A stretch of 64,000 nucleotides of DNA from DATLLJ01 sp965229885 (GTDB taxonomy: Bacteria > Acidobacteriota > Vicinamibacteria > Vicinamibacterales > CAVVIG01): positions 682,001 to 746,000 of the forward strand of contig CBDDJX010000003.1 in the NCBI GenBank assembly GCA_965229885.1, written 5' to 3'. A program made the translations under genes and the position numbers. Positions 1 to 7,855 of this stretch are shown here, piece after piece (position 1 is the first letter of the stretch; every line of letters starts with the position of its first letter). Under the pieces are notes generated by a model. That model was not told the origin of the DNA. It saw nothing but the letters and a program-made list of their open reading frames with translations, and made no database searches.

Positions 1-652
1 GGCGGCCCGGCTTGCGGTCGTGCGCGCCCGTGAAGGCCCCTTTTTCATATCCGAAGATTTCCGACTCGAAGAGGGTGTCGGGCAGCGCCGCGCAGTTCAC
101 GGCCTGGAAGTTGGCCACGCTGCGCGGGCTCAGCTCGTGAATCATGCGCGCGACGACTTCCTTGCCCGATCCGGTCGGCCCGAGAATCAACACCGAGATG
201 TCCGACTTGGCCGCCGTCCGAATCCACTCGAAGACGATCAGCATCTTCTCGTCGCGGCCGATCATCTCGCGGAAGCGCTGCACCGACGGCGACTTGTCTT
301 CTGTGGAGACGGTCGCGCGGCGTTCGAGGAACGTATCGAGCAGCTCGATGAGCGGGTCGTTGGTCGGACGCGCGGCGATGTACCGCACCGGCGTGCCGCC
401 GATGGCGAACGCGACGCCGAAGTCTGCGAGCTCGCGCACGCAGTTCTCCACGTCCGTCCGGAGCCGGCCGAAGGTCTGCATCAGCGACTCGACGTCGAAG
501 CTCTCCTCCGGGCGGGCGCTCAGGTATCGCAGGATGCCGGCGCGCAACGGCGACTGGACCAGGCTTCGAAACCGCGTCTCGAGGTCCGCCGGCTCCGTGC
601 GTGTCGGCGCCGCCGAACTGGCGCGTCGGGCGCTGAAGGTCAAGTCATCCAT
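1..652 (-). CDS. Sigma-54-dependent transcriptional activator, AAA+ (partial, C-terminus outside window)
   Basis: Only the first 217 codons are inside the window; the rest runs off the left edge. The N-terminal ~120 residues look like a helical/winged-helix region, not a phosphoacceptor receiver domain. The AAA+ module begins near residue 130 with a Walker A (GPTGSGKE) and then the GAFTGA loop that contacts sigma-54, near residues 205-210. Such proteins remodel sigma-54 RNA polymerase by ATP hydrolysis. The ATG at 652-650 gives the longest continuous frame. The signal that controls it cannot be told from the visible part. Confidence 0.9.
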   Translation of the reverse strand, partial: MDDLTFSARRASSAAPTRTEPADLETRFRSLVQSPLRAGILRYLSARPEESFDVESLMQTFGRLRTDVENCVRELADFGVAFAIGGTPVRYIAARPTNDPLIELLDTFLERRATVSTEDKSPSVQRFREMIGRDEKMLIVFEWIRTAAKSDISVLILGPTGSGKEVVARMIHELSPRSVANFQAVNCAALPDTLFESEIFGYEKGAFTGAHDRKPGR

Positions 653-714
653 CGCTGGCGCTTTAGGTTATCGGCTGGAACGGATCGCTCCTGCAGACCT
701 GGCGGGAAGTCCTT

Positions 715-1182
715 CTACATCTTGCCTTTCTGATAGCACTGCGTCTGATACCGCTCGATCAGCTGCTTCATCGCGCCGGCATCGCCTTTGTGGTGGCCGT
801 GGCAGCGGATCGAGTCCGAGCCGCCGCTGGTCTCAATTCGCACGTTCGAGAGCACCAGGCCGGTGTCGATCTTCACGGACGAGAGGTGCGCCATGTGAAT
901 CGTCTCTTCCTGGCGCCCAATCCAGCGCGGGATGTACCGCACGACGCTCACCGGGGTAATCAGCACCTGCGTCGGGAACAGATGGTTGCCCGCGCGCAGA
1001 CGGCTGGCGCGGAAGACGTCGCCCTGCGCAAACGGCCGCCCTTTCCGCCATACCCAGAAGATCAAGACCGCTGCAAGCGCCAGGGCGCCGGCGATCGCCC
1101 ACGGGACCGGCGGATGCGCGCCGAGCCATGCGATCCACGCCTGCTCGCCAGTCACAAGTGCAGATGTTAAGCTATTTCCCAC
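715..1182 (-). CDS. Single-pass membrane protein with possible PH-like domain
   Basis: A 155-residue protein with one membrane segment at about residues 27-44 followed by a basic stop-transfer (WRKGRP). The ~110-residue cytoplasmic part contains alternating strands (QVLITPVSVVRYIPR, HLSSVKIDTGLVLSNVRIET) that resemble a bacterial PH-like fold, but no family is firmly recognised. The GTG start at 1182 lies three bases from the ATG of the divergent deoxyhypusine-synthase-like gene; a second GTG at 1155 is possible. Function unknown. Confidence 0.6.
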   Translation of the reverse strand: MGNSLTSALVTGEQAWIAWLGAHPPVPWAIAGALALAAVLIFWVWRKGRPFAQGDVFRASRLRAGNHLFPTQVLITPVSVVRYIPRWIGRQEETIHMAHLSSVKIDTGLVLSNVRIETSGGSDSIRCHGHHKGDAGAMKQLIERYQTQCYQKGKM

Positions 1183-1184
1183 GC

Positions 1185-2297
1185 ATGCCGTACCGCGCGC
1201 CCGGTGCTCCCGAACCTCCCCGCCCCAGGATCCACTCCGGCAAGCCGATTCGGTATTACCGGCCGCAAGGCAGCCAGGAGCTTCGCCATCTCGTCGATGA
1301 AGGGTTTCAGGCGTTCAACGCGGCCCGCCTTTCCGAGGCGTGCGCGATCTTCTCCGGGAAGATGCTGGCTCCCGAGCAGGACACGACGATCGGGCTGACG
1401 ATGGCGGGCGCGCTGACGCCGGCCGGGCTTGGCGGCTGCGTGATCGAGCTGATGGACCGCGGGCTCATCGACTTCATCATCTCCACGGGTGCGAATCTGT
1501 ACCACGACCTTCATTACGCGCTGAACTTCACGCTTCGCCGGGGGTCGCCGTTCGTCGACGACGTGCAGCTGTACGAGGATGGGGTGATTCGGATCTACGA
1601 CGTCCTCCTTCCCGCGACCGTGTTGCTCGAGACCGACTCGTACATCCGGGACTTCATCGTGCGGTCGGGTCTCAATGAGCCGACCGCGACGTCGGAGTTT
1701 CACTACCGTTTGGGCCAGGACCTTCTCCAGCGCTATCCCGGCTGCGAGGAGCATTCGGTGGTGGCGCGGGCCGCGCAAACCGGCGTGCCCATCTACACCT
1801 CGTCGCCCGGGGACAGCTCCATCGGCATGAACATCGCCTACCACGAGCTGATGAACGGCGGCCGGCTGATGATCGATCCCAATAAGGACGTGAACGAGAT
1901 CTGCGCGATCGTGCTGGCCGGCACCCGCAACGGCTGCGTGATCCTGGGGGGCGGATCGCCGAAGAACTTCTACCTGCAGGCGCAGCCGACCCTATGGGAG
2001 GTGTACGGCATTCCGAAGGGCGGCAACGAATACTTCATCCAGATCACGACAGACTCGGTCGTCTGGGGCGGGCTGTCCGGCGCGACGCCGGCCGAGGCCG
2101 TCAGCTGGGGCAAGATCAACCCCGGCGCGCTGCCCGATACCGTCGTCGCGTACTGCGACTCCACGATTGCGTTCCCGATCTTCTGCGAATACGCGATCGG
2201 TTCGCCAAACGGCCGCCGGCCGCGAAAAGAGCTGCTGCACAAGAGGGACGCGCTCGTCGCGAATCTGAAGCGCGAGGCCAAAGCGACCGAGTACTAA
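1185..2297 (+). CDS. Deoxyhypusine synthase family protein
   Basis: About 370 residues matching the deoxyhypusine synthase fold, an NAD- and spermidine-using enzyme. The active-site motif EAVSWGKI is intact; its lysine (K310 from this start) is the residue that carries the aminobutyl imine in the eukaryotic enzyme. Glycine-rich NAD-binding stretches (GALTPAGLGG, LGGGSPKNF) are visible. Bacteria lack eIF5A, so the family is thought to make homospermidine, spermidine or related polyamines here; the product is inference. The ATG at 1185 is chosen over upstream in-frame ATGs at 1128 and 1164 because those overlap the divergent gene. Confidence 0.85.
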   Translation: MPYRAPGAPEPPRPRIHSGKPIRYYRPQGSQELRHLVDEGFQAFNAARLSEACAIFSGKMLAPEQDTTIGLTMAGALTPAGLGGCVIELMDRGLIDFIISTGANLYHDLHYALNFTLRRGSPFVDDVQLYEDGVIRIYDVLLPATVLLETDSYIRDFIVRSGLNEPTATSEFHYRLGQDLLQRYPGCEEHSVVARAAQTGVPIYTSSPGDSSIGMNIAYHELMNGGRLMIDPNKDVNEICAIVLAGTRNGCVILGGGSPKNFYLQAQPTLWEVYGIPKGGNEYFIQITTDSVVWGGLSGATPAEAVSWGKINPGALPDTVVAYCDSTIAFPIFCEYAIGSPNGRRPRKELLHKRDALVANLKREAKATEY

Positions 2298-2319
2298 GGA
2301 AGCTGGAAGTCAAGACGTA

Positions 2320-2751
2320 GTGGGTACGCTGTTCTCCGAATTGGCGCCGCACGCACAACGGCTTTCATCGCGGCCGCGGATCTATGTCGATGCCAACGTT
2401 CCAGCGGGCCTCGTGGCCCACATGCGCCTTCGACTGCAGTGGGACGTGCTGTTCGTGGTCGAGGAAGACATGCTGCGTCGCGCGCCCGATCTGAAGCACT
2501 ACCGGCTGGCGCAGCAGCTCCGGCGCACGCTCGTCACCATGGACCGCGACTATCTCGACGACAAGCGCTTTCCGCCAAACGAGGGGAGCGGCGTGCTCGT
2601 CATTAACGCGCCGGACGAGCGGCAACTCATGCTGCTGCTCGAACGGATCGACCGCAACTTGTTCGGTGATAGTGCCGCTGTAGATCCCATCCCGCTGCCG
2701 CTGGCCGGACGCAAGCTGCAGGTGAACTCGGACTGGGGCCGCGAAGAATGA
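2320..2751 (+). CDS. DUF5615-type PIN-like protein
   Basis: A 143-residue protein opening at a GTG. IYVDANVP near residue 21 and TMDRDYLDD near residue 73 carry the paired acidic residues typical of PIN-like (DUF5615/Mut7-C-like) nuclease domains. Relatives are often toxin-like, but no antitoxin partner is adjacent, so a toxin role is not supported. The stop overlaps the next gene's ATG (ATGA at 2748-2751), suggesting translational coupling with the ROK kinase and nagA. Confidence 0.6.
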   Translation: MGTLFSELAPHAQRLSSRPRIYVDANVPAGLVAHMRLRLQWDVLFVVEEDMLRRAPDLKHYRLAQQLRRTLVTMDRDYLDDKRFPPNEGSGVLVINAPDERQLMLLLERIDRNLFGDSAAVDPIPLPLAGRKLQVNSDWGREE

Positions 2752-3599
2752 TAGGCGTGCACACACTCGGCCTCGAACTGCGCGATTCCACGGCCGTGGC
2801 CATCGCGGTTGATAACACCGGCGGGATCGTCGCCAGGGCCTTCGTCGAATCAGGAGGCGATCCGGCGGCGATCGCCCTCGAGGCCGTGGACGGCGTGGCC
2901 CGGGTCGCGGGCTCCGGCCCGCTGGGCGTCGCGGCTGACCACGCAGCACCTTTCTACGCGGCTGCGAGCATCATTCTGCTCACGCAGCGATACACCGGGC
3001 CCTTCGTGCAGGTTGGCGTGACGCCGACGGGCACCGCGGCGTGGGACGTACGCGACGTGGTGTTTTTTGCCGTGGCCGACCACGCCATTGTCGGCATCGT
3101 CCGCGACGGTGCGCCGGTGCTCGGCGTGGGCCGCCACGCGGCGTCGATCGCGTGGCTGGCGCTCAACCCGGTGGAACGCGAGGATTACCGGAAGATTGGC
3201 TGCCTCGAAGCGGAAGTCGCCTCGGCCGGCATCGTACGGCGCCTCATCTGGCGGATCAAAGCCGGCGATCACTCACGTGTGGCCGACATGGTCGGTGGCG
3301 ATCTCTCGGTCATCACCGCGGATCACGTGCTGAACGCGGCGCGCGACGGCGACGGCGTGTCGGTCTCAGTGGTGCGCGACACCGCGAAGTATCTCGGCAT
3401 GGCCGCGGCCAACCTGGTCATCGTGTGCGATCCCACCAAGCTCGTGCTCGGCGGCATCATGGCGACCGCCGCTGATTTGCTGTTCGAGCCGGTCCGCGCC
3501 GAGGTGGCGCGAAGACTGCCGCGGCCGATGATGGACACGCTCGCGATCGCGCCGGCGGCGCTCGGCGCCGCACGTCTCGCGATGGTTCGGTTGCCATGA
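2748..3599 (+). CDS. ROK family sugar kinase-like protein
   Basis: 283 residues with the ASKHA-type pattern of ROK proteins, including a GCLEAE segment equivalent to the end of the ROK signature and GLN-like sugar-kinase motifs replaced by divergent sequence. The cysteine cluster usual upstream of GCLE is missing (REDYRKIGCLE), so zinc binding and full kinase activity are uncertain. It overlaps nagA by four bases (ATGA at 3596-3599), so an N-acetylglucosamine or other amino-sugar kinase role is a reasonable inference. There is no DNA-binding domain, so it is not a ROK repressor. Confidence 0.65.
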   Translation: MIGVHTLGLELRDSTAVAIAVDNTGGIVARAFVESGGDPAAIALEAVDGVARVAGSGPLGVAADHAAPFYAAASIILLTQRYTGPFVQVGVTPTGTAAWDVRDVVFFAVADHAIVGIVRDGAPVLGVGRHAASIAWLALNPVEREDYRKIGCLEAEVASAGIVRRLIWRIKAGDHSRVADMVGGDLSVITADHVLNAARDGDGVSVSVVRDTAKYLGMAAANLVIVCDPTKLVLGGIMATAADLLFEPVRAEVARRLPRPMMDTLAIAPAALGAARLAMVRLP

Positions 3600-4789
3600 T
3601 CGTGCTGTCAGGCGCCGCCCTGGTGCTGCCTGACCGGCTCCTCACGCCCGGCACCCTCACCGTCGAGGGCGATCGCATCGTCGACGTCCGTTCCGGCCCC
3701 GGGTCCGCCGCCTTCGATCATCATTACATCGTGCCCGGCTTCATCGACGTCCATGTACACGGCGTCGAAGGTTGTGACACGCTCGATGACGGCAATCCTG
3801 TGGCGGCGATGGCGGCGCGGCTGCCGCGTTACGGCGTCACCGCCTTCTGTCCGACGACGATCGCCTGTGCGCCGGATGCGCTGGTCCGCATGCTGCACGA
3901 CGTGCGACAGGCACGCAGCACGCCTCCGGCTCGAAGCGCTCGAGTGCTGCCGGCGCACCTCGAGAGCAACTTCATCAACGCCGAATTTCGAGGCGCGCAG
4001 CCGATCGCGTGCCTGCGGAGCCCACGCGCGGCCCTGGCCCGGACGCCGGCCCCGAGCCACCTCGGACCTGGCCGGTTTTCGGCCGCCGATATCCTGGCCG
4101 AGATCGAACGCGCCGGTGCCGACGTCGGCATCGTCACCCTGGCGCCGGAACTGGAGGGCGGCCTCGACCTGGCTCGATGGATCGTGTCGCACGGGCCCCG
4201 CGTGTCGCTCGGTCACTCCGGGGCGACGTTCGAGGAGGGTCTCGCGGCGATCACGGCCGGGGCTCGGCAGGCGACCCATCTATTCAACCGCATGCCGCCG
4301 CTCGGCCATCGCGCACCCGGCCTGGTCGGCGCCGTTCTGCAGAGCGAAGAGATCGCGGCGGAAGTCATCTGCGACGGCTATCACGTGCATCCCGCGCTCG
4401 TTCGCATGGCGGTGGCGGCCAAAGGCGCATCGCGCGTCATGGCGATTACCGACGGCACCGCGGTCTCGGGCCTCCCCGCAGGCACGCGGGCAACACTCGG
4501 CGGCCAGCCGATTACCGCGGGTGAATCGGCCGCGCGTCTCGACGACGGCACGCTGGCGGGGAGCGCGTTGACGATGGACCGCGCCTTCCAGACGCTGGTG
4601 GGCAAGATGAAGCTGTCGATCGTCGACACCGCGACGCTCTGTTCGACAACGGCCGCGCGCGAGCTCGGTCTCGCCGGCCACGGGGTCCTCGCGCGCGACG
4701 CGATCGCGGACATCGTCGTCCTGGATAGCGGCTTATCGGTGGTTCAAACGTACGTCGCCGGTCAGCTCGTGTACTCGCGCACCGCGTAA
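3596..4789 (+). CDS. nagA: N-acetylglucosamine-6-phosphate deacetylase
   Basis: 397 residues of the amidohydrolase superfamily. It removes the acetyl group from GlcNAc-6-phosphate in amino-sugar and peptidoglycan recycling. Visible motifs: the metal-site entry FIDVHVHG near residue 50, HLESNFIN (substrate/metal region), LGHSGAT, THLFNRM (usual form THLFNAM) and the catalytic aspartate in AITDGT. It follows the ROK-family gene with overlapping stop/start codons. Its 3' end overlaps the convergent queC by 28 bases. Confidence 0.93.
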   Translation: MIVLSGAALVLPDRLLTPGTLTVEGDRIVDVRSGPGSAAFDHHYIVPGFIDVHVHGVEGCDTLDDGNPVAAMAARLPRYGVTAFCPTTIACAPDALVRMLHDVRQARSTPPARSARVLPAHLESNFINAEFRGAQPIACLRSPRAALARTPAPSHLGPGRFSAADILAEIERAGADVGIVTLAPELEGGLDLARWIVSHGPRVSLGHSGATFEEGLAAITAGARQATHLFNRMPPLGHRAPGLVGAVLQSEEIAAEVICDGYHVHPALVRMAVAAKGASRVMAITDGTAVSGLPAGTRATLGGQPITAGESAARLDDGTLAGSALTMDRAFQTLVGKMKLSIVDTATLCSTTAARELGLAGHGVLARDAIADIVVLDSGLSVVQTYVAGQLVYSRTA

Positions 4790-5451
4790 TCAGTGGGATC
4801 CGCTATCCCGGCCTCCACGAAGGCGTCGTGACGCTCGCGGCACTTGCTGCACGTTCCGCAATGTACCGGGTTCTCGCCTTGTCTCCCCGGACTCATGCAC
4901 GACAACGTCAACCGCAGCGGTACGCCCAGGGCCGTTCCGCGCCTGATGACTTCTGCCTTTCCGATGCCCGCGAACGGCGCCTCGATGGTCAGTGGATGCG
5001 CGAGACCGAGCGAGAGTGCGTTCGCCATGGCCGATCGAAACGCCGGGGTCGCGTCAGGGAAGGGATTGTGAGCGAGGGTGCCGAGCACGAGGCGATCGAG
5101 CCGGGCCGCGGCGCAGTATACGCCGGCCTTGCCGAGCAGGATCACGTTCCGGCCTGGCAGGTACACATCGATGTCGGGCGTGTGGTAGCCGGGAGGCTTT
5201 CCTTCGACCGCCCAGTGGCCGGCCGCGTATACGTCGCGCATGTCAACGGTCCACGACACGGGCGGCCGCGTGCGGCCGCGCAGCGGCTCGGCGGCGAGCA
5301 GTTCGCGAACGGCCGCCTGTTCGGCGGCCTCCCAGGCGAGGCCGACGCTCACGTACATCGGCTGCACGAAATCAGCGCCCTGGCGCGCGGCCTCCTCCGC
5401 GAGAAGAACCGCGCTGTCCAAACCGCCAGACACCAGAACGGCCGTAGGCAT
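4762..5451 (-). CDS. queC: 7-cyano-7-deazaguanine synthase
   Basis: 229 residues. QueC converts 7-carboxy-7-deazaguanine to preQ0 with ATP and ammonia in queuosine biosynthesis. The PP-loop SGGLDS lies at residues 8-13. A C-terminal zinc cluster is visible as SCMSPG followed by HCGTCSKCRER. Length is normal for the family. It is divergently transcribed from queD, 80 bases away, so the two pathway genes share a promoter region. Confidence 0.95.
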   Translation of the reverse strand: MPTAVLVSGGLDSAVLLAEEAARQGADFVQPMYVSVGLAWEAAEQAAVRELLAAEPLRGRTRPPVSWTVDMRDVYAAGHWAVEGKPPGYHTPDIDVYLPGRNVILLGKAGVYCAAARLDRLVLGTLAHNPFPDATPAFRSAMANALSLGLAHPLTIEAPFAGIGKAEVIRRGTALGVPLRLTLSCMSPGRQGENPVHCGTCSKCRERHDAFVEAGIADPTDYAVREYTS

Positions 5452-5531
5452 ATGCGTTGGGTGATTGGATAATCGGGTAATCTGATAATCTTCCCGTTTA
5501 CCCGGTTACGCGATTATCCATCTAACCTAAT
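5452..5531. promoter_or_regulatory. queC/queD divergent intergenic region with repeated GATAATC words
   Basis: This 80-base gap must hold both divergent promoters. It contains repeated words (GGATAATCGGGTAATC, TGATAATC) and an opposing copy ending CGATTATCC, giving an imperfect inverted repeat around 5466-5518. No preQ1 riboswitch consensus is visible. No clear -35/-10 pair could be assigned. Confidence 0.4.
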
Positions 5532-5951
5532 ATGTACTCCATCACCAAACGTCTCGAGTTCTGTTACGGCCATCGGCTGCTCGATTACGATGGCATCTGC
5601 CGGCACCCACACGGCCATAATGCCGTCGCGGAGATCGAAATCGGCGCCGGCGAGCTCGACAGGCGCAACATGGTGTGCGATTTCGGCGACATCAAGCGGA
5701 TCGTGAAGGGCTGGATTGACAAGGAGCTCGATCACAAGATGCTGCTGCGGCACGATGATCCGCTCGTCAAGCCGCTGCAGCAGCTCGGCGAGCCGGTCTT
5801 TCTCCTCGACAGCAACCCCACCGTCGAGCGTCTGGCCCGTCTCATCTATGATTTTACGAGCGAGCACGGGTTCCCGGTTGTTCGCGTCACGGTGTGGGAA
5901 ACGCCAACGTCGTTTGCGGAGTACAGACAGACGGGCAATTTGAGAAAATGA
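5532..5951 (+). CDS. queD: 6-carboxy-5,6,7,8-tetrahydropterin synthase (6-pyruvoyl-tetrahydropterin synthase family)
   Basis: 139 residues. QueD turns 7,8-dihydroneopterin triphosphate into 6-carboxytetrahydropterin, an early step to queuosine. Zinc-binding histidines are visible in FCYGHRL and HPHGHN, and the catalytic Asp/His pair in KELDHKML. The conserved glutamate lies in VTVWETPT near the end. Context with queC supports the QueD assignment over a biopterin role. Confidence 0.92.
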   Translation: MYSITKRLEFCYGHRLLDYDGICRHPHGHNAVAEIEIGAGELDRRNMVCDFGDIKRIVKGWIDKELDHKMLLRHDDPLVKPLQQLGEPVFLLDSNPTVERLARLIYDFTSEHGFPVVRVTVWETPTSFAEYRQTGNLRK

Positions 5952-5973
5952 GGATGTGAGGATCCTCAAATGG
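5949..5973 (+). repeat. TGAGGATGTGA / ATCCTCAAATG hairpin repeat, copy 1
   Basis: The words TGAGGATGTGA and ATCCTCAAATG form a short inverted repeat in the queD-gph gap, ending eight bases before the gph start. A near-identical copy sits immediately before iscA (21664-21685). Nothing else in the gap is recognisable. Confidence 0.6.
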
Positions 5974-5980
5974 ATCTGAC

Positions 5981-6634
5981 ATGTTTTCTCTCATCGTCTT
6001 CGATCTCGACGGCACCCTCGTCGATTCCCGGCGCGACATCGCGGAGTCGGCGAATGCGCTGCTCGAAGCCTGCGGCGCCCGGCCTCTGCCCGATGAAGCG
6101 ATCGGCCGGATGGTGGGCAACGGTGCGACAACGCTCGTCGCGCGCGCGTTCGAGGCTGCCGGCATCGGGCGTCCAGCGGACGCACTTGATCGTTTCCTGG
6201 CCATCTACGACACTCGACTCCTGCAGCACACGCGGCCATATCCGCAGATCGCGGAAGTGCTCGAGACGCTCGGCGCCCGCACGCCGCTCGCCGTGCTCAC
6301 CAATAAGCCTCTCGCGGCGACCCGATCGATTCTGTCTGGCCTCGGTCTTTCCAGGTATTTCGACGACGAGGCGATTGTGGGGGGCGACGGCCCGTTCGCC
6401 CGGAAACCCGATCCCGCCGGACTGCGCCATCTCGCGGCGCGGGTTGGCGTTCCACTCGCTGCGACGCTGCTCGTCGGCGACTCGATCGTGGACTGGCAGG
6501 CGGCGCGAAACGCGTCCACGGGCGTGTGTCTGGCCCGCTATGGATTTGGATTCGAAGGTTTCCCCGTCAACGAACTGGGGCCCGCCGACCGCCTGATCGA
6601 CGCACCCATCGACCTCCTGGAAGTGGCTTCATAA
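5981..6634 (+). CDS. gph: HAD-family phosphoglycolate phosphatase-like hydrolase
   Basis: 217 residues of the haloacid dehalogenase superfamily. Motif I is FDLDGTLVDS (residues 7-16) with the nucleophilic aspartate; motif II is VLTNK; the motif III lysine is in ARKPDP; motif IV is VGDSIVDWQAA. The helical cap lies between motifs I and II. These features fit Gph, which clears 2-phosphoglycolate after DNA repair, though related substrates (such as pyrophosphate) cannot be excluded. It ends just inside the convergent decayed gene. Confidence 0.82.
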   Translation: MFSLIVFDLDGTLVDSRRDIAESANALLEACGARPLPDEAIGRMVGNGATTLVARAFEAAGIGRPADALDRFLAIYDTRLLQHTRPYPQIAEVLETLGARTPLAVLTNKPLAATRSILSGLGLSRYFDDEAIVGGDGPFARKPDPAGLRHLAARVGVPLAATLLVGDSIVDWQAARNASTGVCLARYGFGFEGFPVNELGPADRLIDAPIDLLEVAS

Positions 6635-7101
6635 CCCGGTGAACGGCAGCTCGTAGGAAAAGTACGTCAGCAGCGCCGCGGTCGTTGTCCCACCGGCGTG
6701 CGGCAGCGGTACGGCGGCGCCGCCGACGACCTGCCGATCGCCGACGTTCCATCCGCGCCGGAATCCCGGCGCCACGGTTGTGGACCTGTCGAGTGCGCTG
6801 AACGCTTCCAACATCAGATTGAACATCGGCGTATACGAGAGCTGATGGGCCATCCCTGGCGCCGGCCATTCCTGCGTGAAGCTCGCCGCCCAGGCCCCAT
6901 CGTCCCCGCGCGTCGATGTCGTGATGTTCGGGAAGATGTCGCGTTCCTGATTGAACGCTCTTCGACAAGAAACGAGTTGTCGGTGATCTCGAACGGTTAC
7001 GAGGAGTCGCTCGTGGGCGGCGTCGGAGTCTGCGTGGACAGTGGCGGGGCCGCGGCCAGGCAGAGCAGCGCAGCGAACGCCACGTGGTGCCGCATGCTCA
7101 T
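6629..7101 (-). pseudogene. Decayed outer-membrane transporter-like protein
   Basis: The frame opens with MSMRHHV and a signal peptide (FAALLCLAAAPPLSTQ), then meets TAA at 6997-6999. Beyond it the same frame reads PFEITDNSFLVEE; the homologous protein then continues in another frame (AFNQERDIFPNITTST ... GAWAASFTQEWPAPGM) to TYFSYELPFTGL. The central part expected between the entry strands and the C-terminal strands appears to be deleted. The ATG overlaps the TGA of the DtxR-type gene (ATGA), so it was once co-translated with the metal regulator. The outer-membrane role is inferred from the signal peptide and strand-rich pattern. Confidence 0.65.
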
Positions 7102-7769
7102 TCGACTTCGACGAGCAGTTTCGACGCGGCGCGCGCACCAATCGTGATCGCGCGGCGATCCTTCCCGCGAAGCAGCACCGAATCGGCCGCCGCGTCGCGG
7201 GTCTCAACTTCGATGGGCTGGCCGGGTTTTAGATCGTTCTTCTCGATGAAGCGAAGGAACGCGGGGTCCTGATCGGCGATGCGGGTCACGGTCAACGGCG
7301 TCTTGATCGGGCACGTCAACAGATTTTCGAGAGGCCGCACGGCGATCGCCCCTTCCGGCGTCGGAATGGGGTCGCCGTGCGGATCGCGGGAGGGGCGGCC
7401 GAGCATGTGATCGATGCGGTCGATCAGACGCGCAGAGACCACATGCTCGAGTTGCTCGGCTTCGTCGTGAACCTCGTCCCAGCTCATGCCCATCACCCGC
7501 ACGAGAAAAAGCTCGATCAGCCGATGGCGCCGAAGCACCCGCGCGGCGAGCTTTTCGCCCGCGGCCGTGAGGCGCACTCCGCTGTAGGGCTCGTACTCGG
7601 CAAGTCCCGATTCCGCCAGGGCTTTCACCATGGTCGTCGCCGTGCCCGGCGTGACGCCAAGCGCGGACGCGACGCCGCCCATCGGTACGAGCCCGTCCTG
7701 CTCGGTCAGAGCGGACTGAGCGTGATAAATCGCCTTCAGATAGTTTTCGACGGTACTGGAGGGCAGCAC
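7098..7769 (-). CDS. DtxR/MntR-family metal-dependent transcriptional regulator
   Basis: 223 residues. The N-terminal winged helix (about 1-65) includes VASALGVTPGTATTMVKAL. The dimerisation and metal-binding domain follows with RHRLIELFL, WDEVHDEAEQLEHVVS and HGDPIPTP, matching DtxR-type metal ligands. The last ~75 residues form an SH3-like/FeoA-type domain. Such proteins repress metal-uptake genes when bound to Mn(II) or Fe(II). It is divergent from the oxidase-ZIP-cupredoxin operon, whose promoter carries a palindrome likely to be its operator. Confidence 0.88.
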   Translation of the reverse strand: MLPSSTVENYLKAIYHAQSALTEQDGLVPMGGVASALGVTPGTATTMVKALAESGLAEYEPYSGVRLTAAGEKLAARVLRRHRLIELFLVRVMGMSWDEVHDEAEQLEHVVSARLIDRIDHMLGRPSRDPHGDPIPTPEGAIAVRPLENLLTCPIKTPLTVTRIADQDPAFLRFIEKNDLKPGQPIEVETRDAAADSVLLRGKDRRAITIGARAASKLLVEVE

Positions 7770-7806
7770 TGGATAGGATTGTACCAGCGCTTCGATGATC
7801 CATGAC

Positions 7807-7851
7807 TTGACGTTCTATCGTACTGGCTATATATTTTGATGGGTCAAATAT
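7807..7851 (+). promoter_or_regulatory. Promoter with overlapping palindromic operator of the oxidase-ZIP operon
   Basis: TTGACG (7807-7812), a 17-base spacer and TATATT (7830-7835) form a near-consensus sigma-70 promoter. An inverted repeat ATATTTTGA-TGGG-TCAAATAT (7831-7851) overlaps the -10 box and expected start point. This is the position expected for repression by the divergently encoded DtxR-type regulator. The ATG at 7856 leaves a very short leader without an obvious Shine-Dalgarno sequence. Confidence 0.65.
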
Positions 7852-7855
7852 TCTT

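Noticed and set aside
2320..2751. Toxin of a toxin-antitoxin pair
   Set aside because: PIN-like fold but no antitoxin-sized gene beside it; it overlaps a sugar kinase gene instead.
5452..5531. preQ1 riboswitch between queC and queD
   Set aside because: Consensus elements of known preQ1 classes are not visible; only repeated GATAATC words.
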